A stretch of 62,837 nucleotides of DNA, from contig NZ_BDCF01000049.1 in assembly GCF_001613365.1 (NCBI RefSeq), forward strand, positions 1 through 62,837. The letters are read 5' to 3'. Shown piece after piece: positions 42,343 through 50,493 of the stretch. Below the pieces are notes generated by a model, which saw nothing but the letters and a program-made list of their open reading frames with translations, was not told where the DNA came from and made no database searches. The position numbers and the translations under genes are program-made. Each line of letters opens with the position of its first letter. Within the stretch, counting starts at the first letter, position 1. Source of the DNA: Nocardia xishanensis NBRC 101358. GTDB taxonomy: Bacteria; Actinomycetota; Actinomycetes; Mycobacteriales; Mycobacteriaceae.

Positions 42343-43167
42343 ATGGCGAACTACACCGCTGCCGATGTGAAGCGGCTCCGGGAGCTGACCGGCTCCGGGA
42401 TGATGGACTGCAAGAAGGCCCTCGAAGAGACCGACGGTGACTTCGACAAGGCCGTCGAGGTCCTGCGCATCAAGGGCGCCAAGGACGTCGGCAAGCGCGC
42501 CGAGCGCGCCACCGCCGAGGGTCTGGTCGCCACGCAGGACGGCGTGCTGATCGAGATCAACTCCGAGACCGACTTCGTCGCCAAGAACGACGAGTTCCAG
42601 GGTCTGGCCAACCAGATCGTCGCGGCGGCCGCCAAGGTCCGCCCCGCCGACCTGGACGCGCTCAAGGCCGTCGACCTGGGCGGCAAGACCGCCGACCAGG
42701 CCGTGCAGGAGCTCGCCGCGAAGATCGGCGAGAAGCTGGAGCTGCGCCGCGTCGTGTCCTTCGAGGGCCCGGTCGCGACCTACCTGCACAAGCGCTCCTC
42801 CGACCTGCCGCCCGCCGTCGGCGTGCTGGTCGAGTACCAGGGCGAGGGCGATGCCGCGGCCGAGGCCGCCCGCGCCGCCGCCATGCAGATCGCCGCGCTG
42901 AAGGCCAAGTACGTGACCCGCGACGAGGTTCCGGCCGACGTCGTGGAGAACGAGCGCCGCATCGCCGAGCAGACCGCTCGCGAGGAGGGCAAGCCCGAGG
43001 CCGCGCTGCCGAAGATCACCGAGGGCCGCGTCAACGGCTTCTTCAAGGACGTCGTCCTGCTCGAGCAGGCGTCGGTCACCGACTCGAAGAAGACCGTCAA
43101 GGCCCTGCTGGACGAGGCCGGTGTCACCGTGAGCCGCTTCGCGCGGTTCGAGGTCGGCCAGGCCTGA
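42343..43167 (+). CDS. tsf: Elongation factor Ts
   Basis: EF-Ts recycles EF-Tu by nucleotide exchange. The 274-residue protein begins MANYTAADVKRLRELTGSGM, has MDCKKALEETDGDFDKAVEV, EINSETDFVAKNDEFQGLAN and KSPDLP-like KRSSDLPPAVGVLVEY, then the helical coiled region and VVLLEQASVTDSKKTVKALL. AAAGGAGG precedes the ATG. Confidence 0.97.
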   Translation: MANYTAADVKRLRELTGSGMMDCKKALEETDGDFDKAVEVLRIKGAKDVGKRAERATAEGLVATQDGVLIEINSETDFVAKNDEFQGLANQIVAAAAKVRPADLDALKAVDLGGKTADQAVQELAAKIGEKLELRRVVSFEGPVATYLHKRSSDLPPAVGVLVEYQGEGDAAAEAARAAAMQIAALKAKYVTRDEVPADVVENERRIAEQTAREEGKPEAALPKITEGRVNGFFKDVVLLEQASVTDSKKTVKALLDEAGVTVSRFARFEVGQA

Positions 43168-43176
43168 CAGCCTGTG

Positions 43177-43217
43177 AAGGCCCCTCATCCTGTCACCCCC
43201 GACGGATGAGGGGCCTT
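43177..43217 (+). terminator. Perfect 14-bp hairpin after tsf
   Basis: AAGGCCCCTCATCC (43177-43190) and GGATGAGGGGCCTT (43204-43217) are exact complements with a 13-base loop, nine bases after the tsf stop. It ends the rpsB-tsf unit. Confidence 0.85.
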
Positions 43218-43376
43218 CTGCTGTCCGCGTCCGTCGGGCCGCGCGGCGACGCGGCGCCCCGATTCCCGACCCGCTCGTGGTGTCGGAGGGGGTCTTCTAC
43301 GGTCGCCGAAATCGAGTAAGGCAGGATAGGAACCGCCTTATTGCGGGATCGCGAACTTATCCGCTGTGCCCTGATG

Positions 43377-43392
43377 TCTCAGCATGCTGAGA
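43377..43392. promoter_or_regulatory. 16-bp perfect palindrome before pyrH
   Basis: TCTCAGCATGCTGAGA reads identically on both strands and ends 32 bases before the pyrH ATG, just upstream of AAAGGAGAAG. It may bind a dimeric repressor or fold in the mRNA near the ribosome-binding site. It lies in the 207-base tsf-pyrH gap, which otherwise shows no gene. Confidence 0.5.
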
Positions 43393-43424
43393 ACGAACAC
43401 CATCACCAAAGGAGAAGAGCACCG

Positions 43425-44153
43425 ATGACGGACCCGGGGACCGACCGCCCAGGATATCGCCGGGTACTTCTCAAACTGGGTGGCGAAATGTTCGGCGGCG
43501 GCAAGGTCGGCCTCGACCCCGACGTCGTGCAGACCGTGGCCGAGCAGATCGCCGAGGTCGTCGCGACCGGTGTGCAGGTGGCCGTAGTCATCGGCGGCGG
43601 TAACTTCTTCCGCGGCGCCGAGCTCGAGGAGCGCGGCATGGAGCGGGCCCGCTCGGATTACATGGGCATGCTCGGCACCGTGATGAACAGCCTTGCGCTG
43701 CAAGACTTTCTGCAGAAGCAGGGGATCGACACCAGGGTGCAGACCGCGATCACGATGGGCCAGGTCGCGGAGCCGTACCTGCCGCTGCGCGCCAAGCGCC
43801 ACCTGGAGAAGGGCCGCGTGGTGATCTTCGGCGCAGGCATGGGCATGCCGTATTTCTCCACCGACACCACCGCTGCCCAGCGTGCCCTGGAGATCGGCGC
43901 CGACGTGGTGCTGATGGCCAAGGCGGTCGACGGCGTCTTCACCGCGGATCCGCGGGTCGACGCGACCGCGACGATGTACACCGAAATCACGCACAAAGAG
44001 GCCATCGAGCGTGACCTGCGGGTCGCCGACGCCACGGCCTTCAGCCTGTGTATGGACAACCAGATGCCCATCCTGGTGTTCAATCTGTTGACGAAGGGCA
44101 ATATCGCCCGCGCGGTCGCCGGTGAGAAGATCGGCACATTGGTTCGGTCCTGA
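43425..44153 (+). CDS. pyrH: UMP kinase
   Basis: PyrH phosphorylates UMP to UDP. The 242-residue amino-acid-kinase-fold protein shows RRVLLKLGGEMFGGGKVGLD, VAVVIGGGNFFRGAELEERG, SDYMGMLGTVMNSLALQDFL, VIFGAGMGMPYFSTDTTAAQ and KAVDGVFTADPR. ATG 43425 after AAAGGAGAAG gives the normal length. Confidence 0.97.
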   Translation: MTDPGTDRPGYRRVLLKLGGEMFGGGKVGLDPDVVQTVAEQIAEVVATGVQVAVVIGGGNFFRGAELEERGMERARSDYMGMLGTVMNSLALQDFLQKQGIDTRVQTAITMGQVAEPYLPLRAKRHLEKGRVVIFGAGMGMPYFSTDTTAAQRALEIGADVVLMAKAVDGVFTADPRVDATATMYTEITHKEAIERDLRVADATAFSLCMDNQMPILVFNLLTKGNIARAVAGEKIGTLVRS

Positions 44154-44203
44154 GCCCGCGAACCGCGGATCATGACGATGACGACGCTGTGGAGGAAACG
44201 GTC

Positions 44204-44761
44204 GTGATTGAAGAAGCGCTCTTCGACGCCGAGGAGAAGATGGAGAAGGCCGTCTCGGTGGCGAAGGACGATCTCGGGACCATCCGGACCGGACGCGCGA
44301 ATCCGGGCATGTTCTCCCGGGTCGTCGTGGACTACTACGGTTCGCCCACCCCGGTCACCCAGATGTCCAGCATCACGGTGCCCGAGCCGAGGATGGTGGT
44401 GATCAAGCCCTACGAGGCCGGTCAGCTCGGCCCCATCGAGACCGCGATCCGCAACTCGGACCTAGGTGTCAACCCCACCAACAACGGCGACATCCTGCGC
44501 ATCAGCATCCCGCAGCTCACCGAGGAACGCCGCCGTGAGCTGGTCAAGCAGGCCAAGAGCAAGGGCGAGGACGCCAAGGTCGCGATTCGCAATGTGCGGC
44601 GCAAGGCCATGGACGAACTCTCGCGCATCCAGAAAGATGGCGAGGCGGGTGAGGACGAGGTCGGGCGCGCCGAGAAGGAGCTCGACAAGACCACCGCCAA
44701 ATACGTGGGTCATATCGACGAGCTGGTCAAGCACAAAGAAGCCGAACTGCTCGAGGTCTGA
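44204..44761 (+). CDS. frr: Ribosome recycling factor
   Basis: RRF splits the post-termination ribosome with EF-G. The protein has EKMEKAVSVAKDDLGTIRTG, RANPGMFSRVVVDYYGSPTP, NPTNNGDILRISIPQLTEER and RRELVKQAKSKGEDAKVAIR. GTG 44204 gives exactly 185 residues, the normal length, and follows GGAGGAAA by five bases. Confidence 0.97.
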   Translation: MIEEALFDAEEKMEKAVSVAKDDLGTIRTGRANPGMFSRVVVDYYGSPTPVTQMSSITVPEPRMVVIKPYEAGQLGPIETAIRNSDLGVNPTNNGDILRISIPQLTEERRRELVKQAKSKGEDAKVAIRNVRRKAMDELSRIQKDGEAGEDEVGRAEKELDKTTAKYVGHIDELVKHKEAELLEV

Positions 44762-44806
44762 CAACAGATCCGAGGGCCCGCACGGTCGGGGGACGAGGAA
44801 CAACGA

Positions 44807-45805
44807 GTGAGCGACGGGACAATCGTGGCCGACAATGCCGCCGCAACGGGTGCGGCCGAGGAGCCGACGCCGGGGAGCGGCGCCGCCGAAGCGAACCCGG
44901 TCCGTCCGGGTGACTTCGCGGTCGGGCAGTTCCACACCGCGCACCCCGACCATGCCGAGCCCGTGGTCCCCACGCCCGCCGCCACGACGTCGCGGGCGGG
45001 ACGTAACCTGCCCGCCGCGCTGGCGGTCGGCTTGGGGCTCGGACTGTCGCTCATCGCGATCCTGCTGTTCGCGCCGCTGGTCTTCATCCCGGTCGCCGCG
45101 GCCGGTGTGGGCGTGGCCACCTGGGAGGTGGCCAAACGGCTGCGCGAGGCGGACGTGCTGGTGCCGCGGATCCCGCTCATCGTGGGCGGGCAGGCGGTGT
45201 TCTGGCTCGGCTGGCCATGGGGCGCGAGCGGTGTCGCGGGCGCCTTCGCGGCCACCGCGCTGACCTGCATGGTGTGGCGCCTTTTCGACCACGGTTTGCA
45301 GACCGCACCGCGGAACTTCTTGCGCGACACGGCGATCGCGATCTTCGCACTCGCCTGGATCCCGCTGCTCGCCTCCTTCGCCACGCTGCTGCTGCTGGAG
45401 CCGGACGGCAACCTGCGGGTGCTGACCTTCATGATCCTGGTGGTCTGCTCCGACGTGGGCGGCTATGTGGCGGGCGTGCTGTTCGGCAGGCATCCGATGG
45501 TGCCGTCGATCAGCCCGAAGAAATCCTGGGAGGGCTTCGGCGGCTCGCTGGTGTTCAGCGTCATCGGCGGTCTGCTGACGGTCACCCTGCTGCTGGACGC
45601 GAATTCGATGATCGGCGTGGTGCTCGGTGTCGGACTCGTGCTGGTCGCGACCGTCGGTGACCTGATCGAATCGCAGATCAAGCGCGAACTCGGCATCAAG
45701 GACATGGGCACGCTGCTGCCCGGGCACGGCGGCATCATGGACCGCCTCGATTCGATGCTGCCTTCCGCGTTCGTCTCCTGGCTGGTGCTCAGCACGCTGC
45801 TGTGA
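44807..45805 (+). CDS. cdsA: Phosphatidate cytidylyltransferase
   Basis: CdsA makes CDP-diacylglycerol, the precursor of phospholipids such as PI and cardiolipin. The 332-residue protein has a ~65-residue Pro/Ala-rich cytoplasmic N-terminus, about eight membrane helices, SDVGGYVAGVLFGRHPMVPS, SPKKSWEGFGGSL and the signature QIKRELGIKDMGTLLPGHGG followed by IMDRLDSM. Start GTG 44807. Confidence 0.95.
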   Translation: MSDGTIVADNAAATGAAEEPTPGSGAAEANPVRPGDFAVGQFHTAHPDHAEPVVPTPAATTSRAGRNLPAALAVGLGLGLSLIAILLFAPLVFIPVAAAGVGVATWEVAKRLREADVLVPRIPLIVGGQAVFWLGWPWGASGVAGAFAATALTCMVWRLFDHGLQTAPRNFLRDTAIAIFALAWIPLLASFATLLLLEPDGNLRVLTFMILVVCSDVGGYVAGVLFGRHPMVPSISPKKSWEGFGGSLVFSVIGGLLTVTLLLDANSMIGVVLGVGLVLVATVGDLIESQIKRELGIKDMGTLLPGHGGIMDRLDSMLPSAFVSWLVLSTLL

Positions 45806-45870
45806 CCGGCCGCTGGGCGACATACCGCGAATTCCCGGCGGCCGTGATAGCGATCGTCCATGATCGAGGC

Positions 45871-46242
45871 ATGTCCCCGAATGCCGAGCACGAGCCCGAG
45901 CCGAGCCGGCCCGATCAGCCGACCGCCCCGGCCACCCCGCCGCCGGCCCGCACTCCGCCGACGCCGCCGGCGACCGAGCCGCCCACCACCGGCGAAAAAC
46001 CCTCGATCTCCTCGCGGACCGGTTACGCCTGGGTCGGGCTAGTGGCTGGCACGCTGATCATGATCGTGCTGCTCATCTTCATCCTCCAGAATCTGGAGAC
46101 CATCCAGGTGAGTCTGTTCTTCTGGGAGTTCCACCTGCCGATCGGCGTCGCGGTGCTGCTCTCGGTGATCTGCGGCGCGCTGGTGATGGCCCTGGTCGGC
46201 GGTATGCGCATCATCCAACTGCGGCGCGCCGCCAAACACTGA
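45871..46242 (+). CDS. LapA/DUF1049-like membrane protein
   Basis: The 123-residue protein has a ~45-residue proline-rich N-terminus and two membrane helices typical of LapA-domain proteins: GLVAGTLIMIVLLIFILQNL, ETIQVSLFFWEFHLPIGVAV and LLSVICGALVMALVGGMRI. The NLE-V-FFFW motif between helices matches the family. In E. coli LapA acts in LPS assembly; an equivalent role is not expected here. Confidence 0.82.
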   Translation: MSPNAEHEPEPSRPDQPTAPATPPPARTPPTPPATEPPTTGEKPSISSRTGYAWVGLVAGTLIMIVLLIFILQNLETIQVSLFFWEFHLPIGVAVLLSVICGALVMALVGGMRIIQLRRAAKH

Positions 46243-46260
46243 CCTCCGTCATTCCCGTGC

Positions 46261-46455
46261 TCACGCAACCTGCCGCCAGCGCAGCGGTCGCACACCGAAC
46301 TCGCGCTGGAACGCGCGGCTGAACCCGGCCTCGGAGCGATGGCCGACGCCATTGGCGATCCTGGACACCGGCTCGGTGGTGGAGCGCGGCAGGTGCGTGG
46401 CGGTGATCGGTTCTGTGTCCTCGCGCACTGTTCCGGGCTGACCATTCGACAACAA
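46261..46455 (-). pseudogene. Remnant of an AraC-family regulator (C-terminal HTH)
   Basis: The last ~34 codons encode RIANGVGHRSEAGFSRAFQR then EFGVRPLRWRQVA, which closely matches the second helix-turn-helix of AraC regulators. Upstream residues of this frame do not match the family, and no other AraC portion is seen on either side. This is best read as a decayed fragment. It lies between the LapA-like gene and rlmN. Confidence 0.7.
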
Positions 46456-46481
46456 GGGGCGGATGAGAGACTGGAAGAACT

Positions 46482-47591
46482 ATGACCGCCTCCCTGCCCT
46501 TGGTTTTCGATGCTCCGCGCCGTGGCATGCCGCCGCGGCATCTCGCCGATCTCGATGCCGAGGGGCGGCGCGCCGCGGTCGAAGAGCTCGGGCTGCCCAA
46601 GTTCCGCGCCGACCAGATCGCGCGGCAGTACTTCGGGCGGCTGCAGGCCGATCCCGAGCAGATGACGGATCTGCCCGCGCCGGTGCGTGAGAAGGTCGGC
46701 GCGGCGCTGTTCCCGCCACTGCTCTCGGTGGTCAAGCACGTGGCGTGCGACGACGGCCAGACCCGCAAGACGCTCTGGCGGGCGGGTGACGGCACCCTGC
46801 TGGAGAGCGTGCTCATGCGCTACGCCGACCGCAACACGCTGTGCATCTCCAGCCAGGCGGGCTGCGGCATGGCCTGCCCGTTCTGCGCGACCGGTCAGGG
46901 CGGGCTGAATCGCAACCTGTCCACCGCCGAGATCGTCGACCAGGTGCGCGCCGCCGCGGCCGCGCTGCGCGACGGCGAGGTGGCGGGCGGCGAGGGCAGA
47001 CTGTCCAACATCGTCTTCATGGGTATGGGCGAGCCGCTGGCCAACTACAAGCGGGTGGTCGCCGCGGTGCGCCGCATCACCTCACCCGCGCCGGACGGTC
47101 TCGGCATCTCGCAGCGCAATGTCGTGGTGTCGACCGTCGGCCTTGCTCCCGCGATCCGCAAGCTCGCCGACGAAGATTTGTCGGTGACGCTGGCGGTCTC
47201 GCTGCACACCCCCGACGACGAGCTGCGCGACACGCTCGTGCCGGTGAACAACCGCTGGCCGGTGGCCGAGGTGCTGGACGCGGCGCGCTATTACGCCGAC
47301 AAGACCGGTCGCCGGGTGTCGGTCGAGTACGCGCTCATTCGCGATATCAACGACCAGCCGTGGCGCGCCGACATGCTCGGTGCGAAACTGCACAAGGCGC
47401 TCGGCTCGCGCGTGCACGTCAACGTCATCCCGCTCAACCCGACGCCGGGCAGCAAGTGGGACGCCAGTCCGAAGCCCGTCGAGCGCGAGTTCGTCCGCAG
47501 GGTCAACGCCCAGGGCGTGCCGTGCACCGTGCGTGACACCCGAGGCCAGGAGATCGCCGCCGCCTGCGGGCAGCTGGCAGCCGAGAACTGA
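46482..47591 (+). CDS. rlmN: 23S rRNA/tRNA (adenine2503/37-C2)-methyltransferase RlmN
   Basis: The 369-residue radical SAM enzyme makes 2-methyladenosine at A2503 and in some tRNAs. It has CISSQAGCGMACPFCATGQG with the CxxxCxxC cluster, NIVFMGMGEPLANYKRVVAA, NVVVSTVGLAPAIRKLADED, LAVSLHTPDDELR, and the catalytic cysteine in NAQGVPCTVRDTRGQEIAAA. Start ATG 46482. Confidence 0.96.
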   Translation: MTASLPLVFDAPRRGMPPRHLADLDAEGRRAAVEELGLPKFRADQIARQYFGRLQADPEQMTDLPAPVREKVGAALFPPLLSVVKHVACDDGQTRKTLWRAGDGTLLESVLMRYADRNTLCISSQAGCGMACPFCATGQGGLNRNLSTAEIVDQVRAAAAALRDGEVAGGEGRLSNIVFMGMGEPLANYKRVVAAVRRITSPAPDGLGISQRNVVVSTVGLAPAIRKLADEDLSVTLAVSLHTPDDELRDTLVPVNNRWPVAEVLDAARYYADKTGRRVSVEYALIRDINDQPWRADMLGAKLHKALGSRVHVNVIPLNPTPGSKWDASPKPVEREFVRRVNAQGVPCTVRDTRGQEIAAACGQLAAEN

Positions 47592-47607
47592 ATCACGAGG
47601 GGGGCCA

Positions 47608-49248
47608 TTGCTGCAGCCAGGTGACGTATTCGCCGGGTATGCCATCGAACGACTGCTCGGTCAGGGCGGCATGGGTGCGGTGTATCTGGCTGGGCACCCG
47701 CGGCTGCCCCGCCGTACCGCGCTGAAGCTGCTGAAGCGGGAGTTGTTCTCCGACGCGGAGATTCGCGCCCGCTTCGAGCGCGAGGCCGATCTGGTCGCGC
47801 AGCTGGACCACCCCAACATCGTGGCGGTGTTCGATCGCGGCATCGAAGACGAGCAGCTGTGGATCTCCATGCAGTTCATCGACGGCGTGGACGCGGCCTC
47901 GGTCGACCCGCGCACCCTGCCGCCGCAGCGGGCCGCCCAGATCGTCGCCGAGACCGCGCTGGCGCTGGACTACGCGCACCGCATGGGTGTGCTGCACCGT
48001 GACGTGAAACCCGCGAACATCCTGCTCTCCCGTTCAGCCGGGCAGGAGCGGGTGCTGCTCACCGATTTCGGCATCGCTCGCCCGCGCGAGGACACCAACC
48101 AGCTCACCCAGACCGGCACCTTCACCGCCACCCTCGCCTATGCCGCGCCGGAGCAGCTCACCGGTGCGGCGCTCGATCACCGGACCGATCAGTACTCACT
48201 GGCCTGCACCCTGTACTGGCTGCTCTCCGGCACCGTGCCGTTCGATTCCCCGCAGGCCGTCGCGGTGATCCAGGGACACCTGAAGCAGCCGCCTCCGCCG
48301 CTGAGCTCGGTGCGGCCCGGCCTGCCGCCCGCGCTGGACGCGGTGCTGGACCGCGCGCTGGCCAAGCGGCCCGCGGATCGGTTCGACTCCTGCGCGGAGT
48401 TCGCCGCGGCCGTGCAGCAGGCGTTGCTCGGTCCGGTCAGCACGCCGCACGCCGTCGCGCCACATACGCCCCGTCCGCATCCGGTGGTGGGCCCGCAAGC
48501 CTCGGCGCCCAACCCCATGCCGGTGGCGCACCCGCCGCGCTACGCCCGGCCCATGCCGCCGCCTTATGCGAATGGCGGTGTGCCGCAGGGATATCCGCCC
48601 GGCTACGGCGCTGTCCCCGCCGCGTATCGTCCGCCCCTTCCGCCCCGGCGGCGCAGCTCGAGCGCGAAGGTGCTCCTGGTGATCCTGGGCATCGTGTTCG
48701 CGCTGCTGGCCGGGTGCGGGACCTTCGTGTGGACCGACGATTCGACGTGGGTATCGCAGTTGACCGGACGCTCGAAGGGGCACAAGGATCTGTCGGAGAT
48801 GTCGGCGGCGTTTCCGGGGATGCTGCCGAGCAACAATCGCGACAACGGCAAGGGCTACAACGGCGCGTCCTGTCGTCCGATTTCCGAATGGAAGGACTGG
48901 CGCGCCAGGGACGGCGACGAATCGGCCTTCGACCGTTGGCAGGCACAGTGGGAATGCCTCCTGGGGGACAGCGCCAAGCTGGCCTACCACTTCTACGCCT
49001 ACCCGACCGCGGAGGCGGCGCGGCAGGCGGTGACCACATTCAAGTCCAGGGCCAAATCCCAAGGCTCGAGCACCGAGGGCACCAGGACCGACGAACGTTT
49101 CGTCTACCAAGGTCAATTCGGCGGCGAGGCCGCTCTGATCCTCTCGACCTTCTCCGACCCCTCTCGCGCCCGCTGGGTGTTCACCTTCCACGGCCCCACG
49201 CGCCTCGATGACGGACTCGCCGCCAAAGTCCGCGAAGCCCCGCTCTAG
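47608..49248 (+). CDS. Transmembrane Ser/Thr protein kinase with extracellular domain
   Basis: The 546-residue protein has a kinase domain (residues ~9-265): LLGQGGMGAVYLAGH (P-loop), TALKLLKRE, VLHRDVKPANILL, TDFGIARP and YAAPEQLTG. A ~95-residue Pro-rich linker follows, then one membrane helix (VLLVILGIVFALLAGCGTFV, ~353-372) and a ~170-residue extracellular part with cysteines in GASCRPISEW and QWECLLGD. The ligand is unknown. TTG 47608 is the only suitable start and follows CGAGGGGGG. It is 16 bases after rlmN, unlike PknI/PknH in position. Confidence 0.9.
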   Translation: MLQPGDVFAGYAIERLLGQGGMGAVYLAGHPRLPRRTALKLLKRELFSDAEIRARFEREADLVAQLDHPNIVAVFDRGIEDEQLWISMQFIDGVDAASVDPRTLPPQRAAQIVAETALALDYAHRMGVLHRDVKPANILLSRSAGQERVLLTDFGIARPREDTNQLTQTGTFTATLAYAAPEQLTGAALDHRTDQYSLACTLYWLLSGTVPFDSPQAVAVIQGHLKQPPPPLSSVRPGLPPALDAVLDRALAKRPADRFDSCAEFAAAVQQALLGPVSTPHAVAPHTPRPHPVVGPQASAPNPMPVAHPPRYARPMPPPYANGGVPQGYPPGYGAVPAAYRPPLPPRRRSSSAKVLLVILGIVFALLAGCGTFVWTDDSTWVSQLTGRSKGHKDLSEMSAAFPGMLPSNNRDNGKGYNGASCRPISEWKDWRARDGDESAFDRWQAQWECLLGDSAKLAYHFYAYPTAEAARQAVTTFKSRAKSQGSSTEGTRTDERFVYQGQFGGEAALILSTFSDPSRARWVFTFHGPTRLDDGLAAKVREAPL

Positions 49249-49291
49249 GCGACTACGGCATCAGCCGCCGATTGCCGCACGGTCGAGACGC

Positions 49292-49297
49292 TACGCT
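49292..49297 (+). promoter_or_regulatory. -10-like TACGCT before the Uma2 gene
   Basis: TACGCT ends six bases before the ATG at 49304, consistent with a leaderless transcript. Confidence 0.35.
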
Positions 49298-49303
49298 TGC
49301 GGC

Positions 49304-49942
49304 ATGAGCGAGGCTGTCGACTGGTCATGGCTGCGGACCACGATTCCGATCGTCGATATGGCCATGTACCTGGACATGCCCGAGGACATCGCCCGCACTC
49401 TGGAAATCCGCGATGGCATGATCGTGCATTGCGAATCGCCATCGCCGAATCATGTTGCGATCAGCGACAACATCAAGGGAGCGCTGCGCGAGGCGGTGTC
49501 CAAGCGTCCCGGCGGTGCGCCGTGTCTGCGGGCCAGCGGTGAGCTCGACATGCTGGTCTCCGAGGTCCCGTTCCATTACAAGCGACCGGACGCGATCGTG
49601 TATCGCTGTGTCGATGAACCGCGGGGCAAGTGGAAGACCAAGCCGACAGCGGCGGACACACTGCTTGTTGTCGAGGTCGTTTCTCCGAATACGGTGACAG
49701 CGGATCTTGTGGAAAAGCGTGCGGAGTACGCGCGGCTGAGCATCCCGTACTACTGGATCGTGCGCATGGTGCAGGACGACGGGCCTGCGGCATCGATCGA
49801 GATGCTGAGGCTCACCGCCGACGGCACCTACGTCCGGGAGAACATGTCGCTACGGGCCCGTGGCGACATGGTGGCGGTCGATGTCGCCGATCCGCTCGAC
49901 ATCACCATCAGCTGGAATCAGCTCGATCTCGGCCTGGACTGA
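49304..49942 (+). CDS. Uma2 family (DUF820) restriction-endonuclease-like protein
   Basis: The 212-residue protein MSEAVDWSWLRTTIPIVDMA has the Uma2 pattern: a leading YLDMPEDIARTLEIRDG, SPNHVAISDNIKGALREAV, the PDAIVY strand, LLVVEVVSPNT and RAEYARLSIPYYWIV. The fold is the PD-(D/E)XK nuclease type. These proteins are abundant in cyanobacteria and some actinobacteria and their function is unclear. It stands alone and is probably a recent acquisition in this neighbourhood. Confidence 0.85.
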   Translation: MSEAVDWSWLRTTIPIVDMAMYLDMPEDIARTLEIRDGMIVHCESPSPNHVAISDNIKGALREAVSKRPGGAPCLRASGELDMLVSEVPFHYKRPDAIVYRCVDEPRGKWKTKPTAADTLLVVEVVSPNTVTADLVEKRAEYARLSIPYYWIVRMVQDDGPAASIEMLRLTADGTYVRENMSLRARGDMVAVDVADPLDITISWNQLDLGLD

Positions 49943-49973
49943 CCGTCCCTGATGGCGAGCTCTGGTCCGCGTG

Positions 49974-50396
49974 TCAGTCCGCGCGGAAACGGTTCTTTGC
50001 CGGGCGGTTGGTGGCGGCGCGGCGTTCGGCTTCTTTCGTCTTGACTCGCTCGTTCTCGCGCTGCACGGCTTCGTAGCTCTCGCGCTCGCGGACCAGCCAT
50101 TCGGGCGGGTCGGCGAGCAGGGTGGCGATCTCGTCGGCGGTCAACGCGTCGGAGACACCGGCGCGGGCCAGGCCGCTGTTGGAGACGCCGAGCTTGCGGG
50201 CGGTGATGTCGCGCGGGAACGGACCGGTGCGGCGCAGTTCGGTGAGCCAGGCCGGGGGATCGGTGCGCAGCCGATCGAGGTCGGCGCGGGTGATCGGCGA
50301 GTTCCGGAACTCCTCCGGCGCGGCGGGGAGGTAGATGCCGAGTTTGTCGGCCGCGGTCAGCGGCTTCATCATCTGCGGTTTCTTGTCCGGGCTCAC
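49974..50396 (-). CDS. DUF5997 family protein
   Basis: The 140-residue protein MSPDKKPQMMKPLTAADKLG has IYLPAAPEEFRNSPITRADL, DLDRLRTDPPAWLTELRRTG and ALTADEIATLLADPPEWLVR, then a basic C-terminus. In actinobacteria DUF5997 genes commonly lie beside a LysR-like gene, as here. Function unknown. GTG start at 50396. Confidence 0.85.
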   Translation of the reverse strand: MSPDKKPQMMKPLTAADKLGIYLPAAPEEFRNSPITRADLDRLRTDPPAWLTELRRTGPFPRDITARKLGVSNSGLARAGVSDALTADEIATLLADPPEWLVRERESYEAVQRENERVKTKEAERRAATNRPAKNRFRAD

Positions 50397-50480
50397 CGGG
50401 ACAGCCTAGTCGACCGCCGGACCGTCTCCGTCCCAGCCTCGTCGTCGCGGCGGCCGTCCGGACCGGTGCGCGGCGTGCAA

Positions 50481-50486
50481 TACCCT
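50481..50486 (+). promoter_or_regulatory. -10-like TACCCT before the LysR gene
   Basis: TACCCT ends seven bases before the ATG at 50494, matching the leaderless pattern seen at several other genes in this window. Confidence 0.4.
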
Positions 50487-50493
50487 TGGTCGA

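Noticed and set aside
49935..49990. GGACTGA / TCAGTCC inverted repeat between Uma2 and DUF5997
   Set aside because: The arms are the two convergent genes' own final codons and stops; only 7 bp with a long loop, so probably coincidence.
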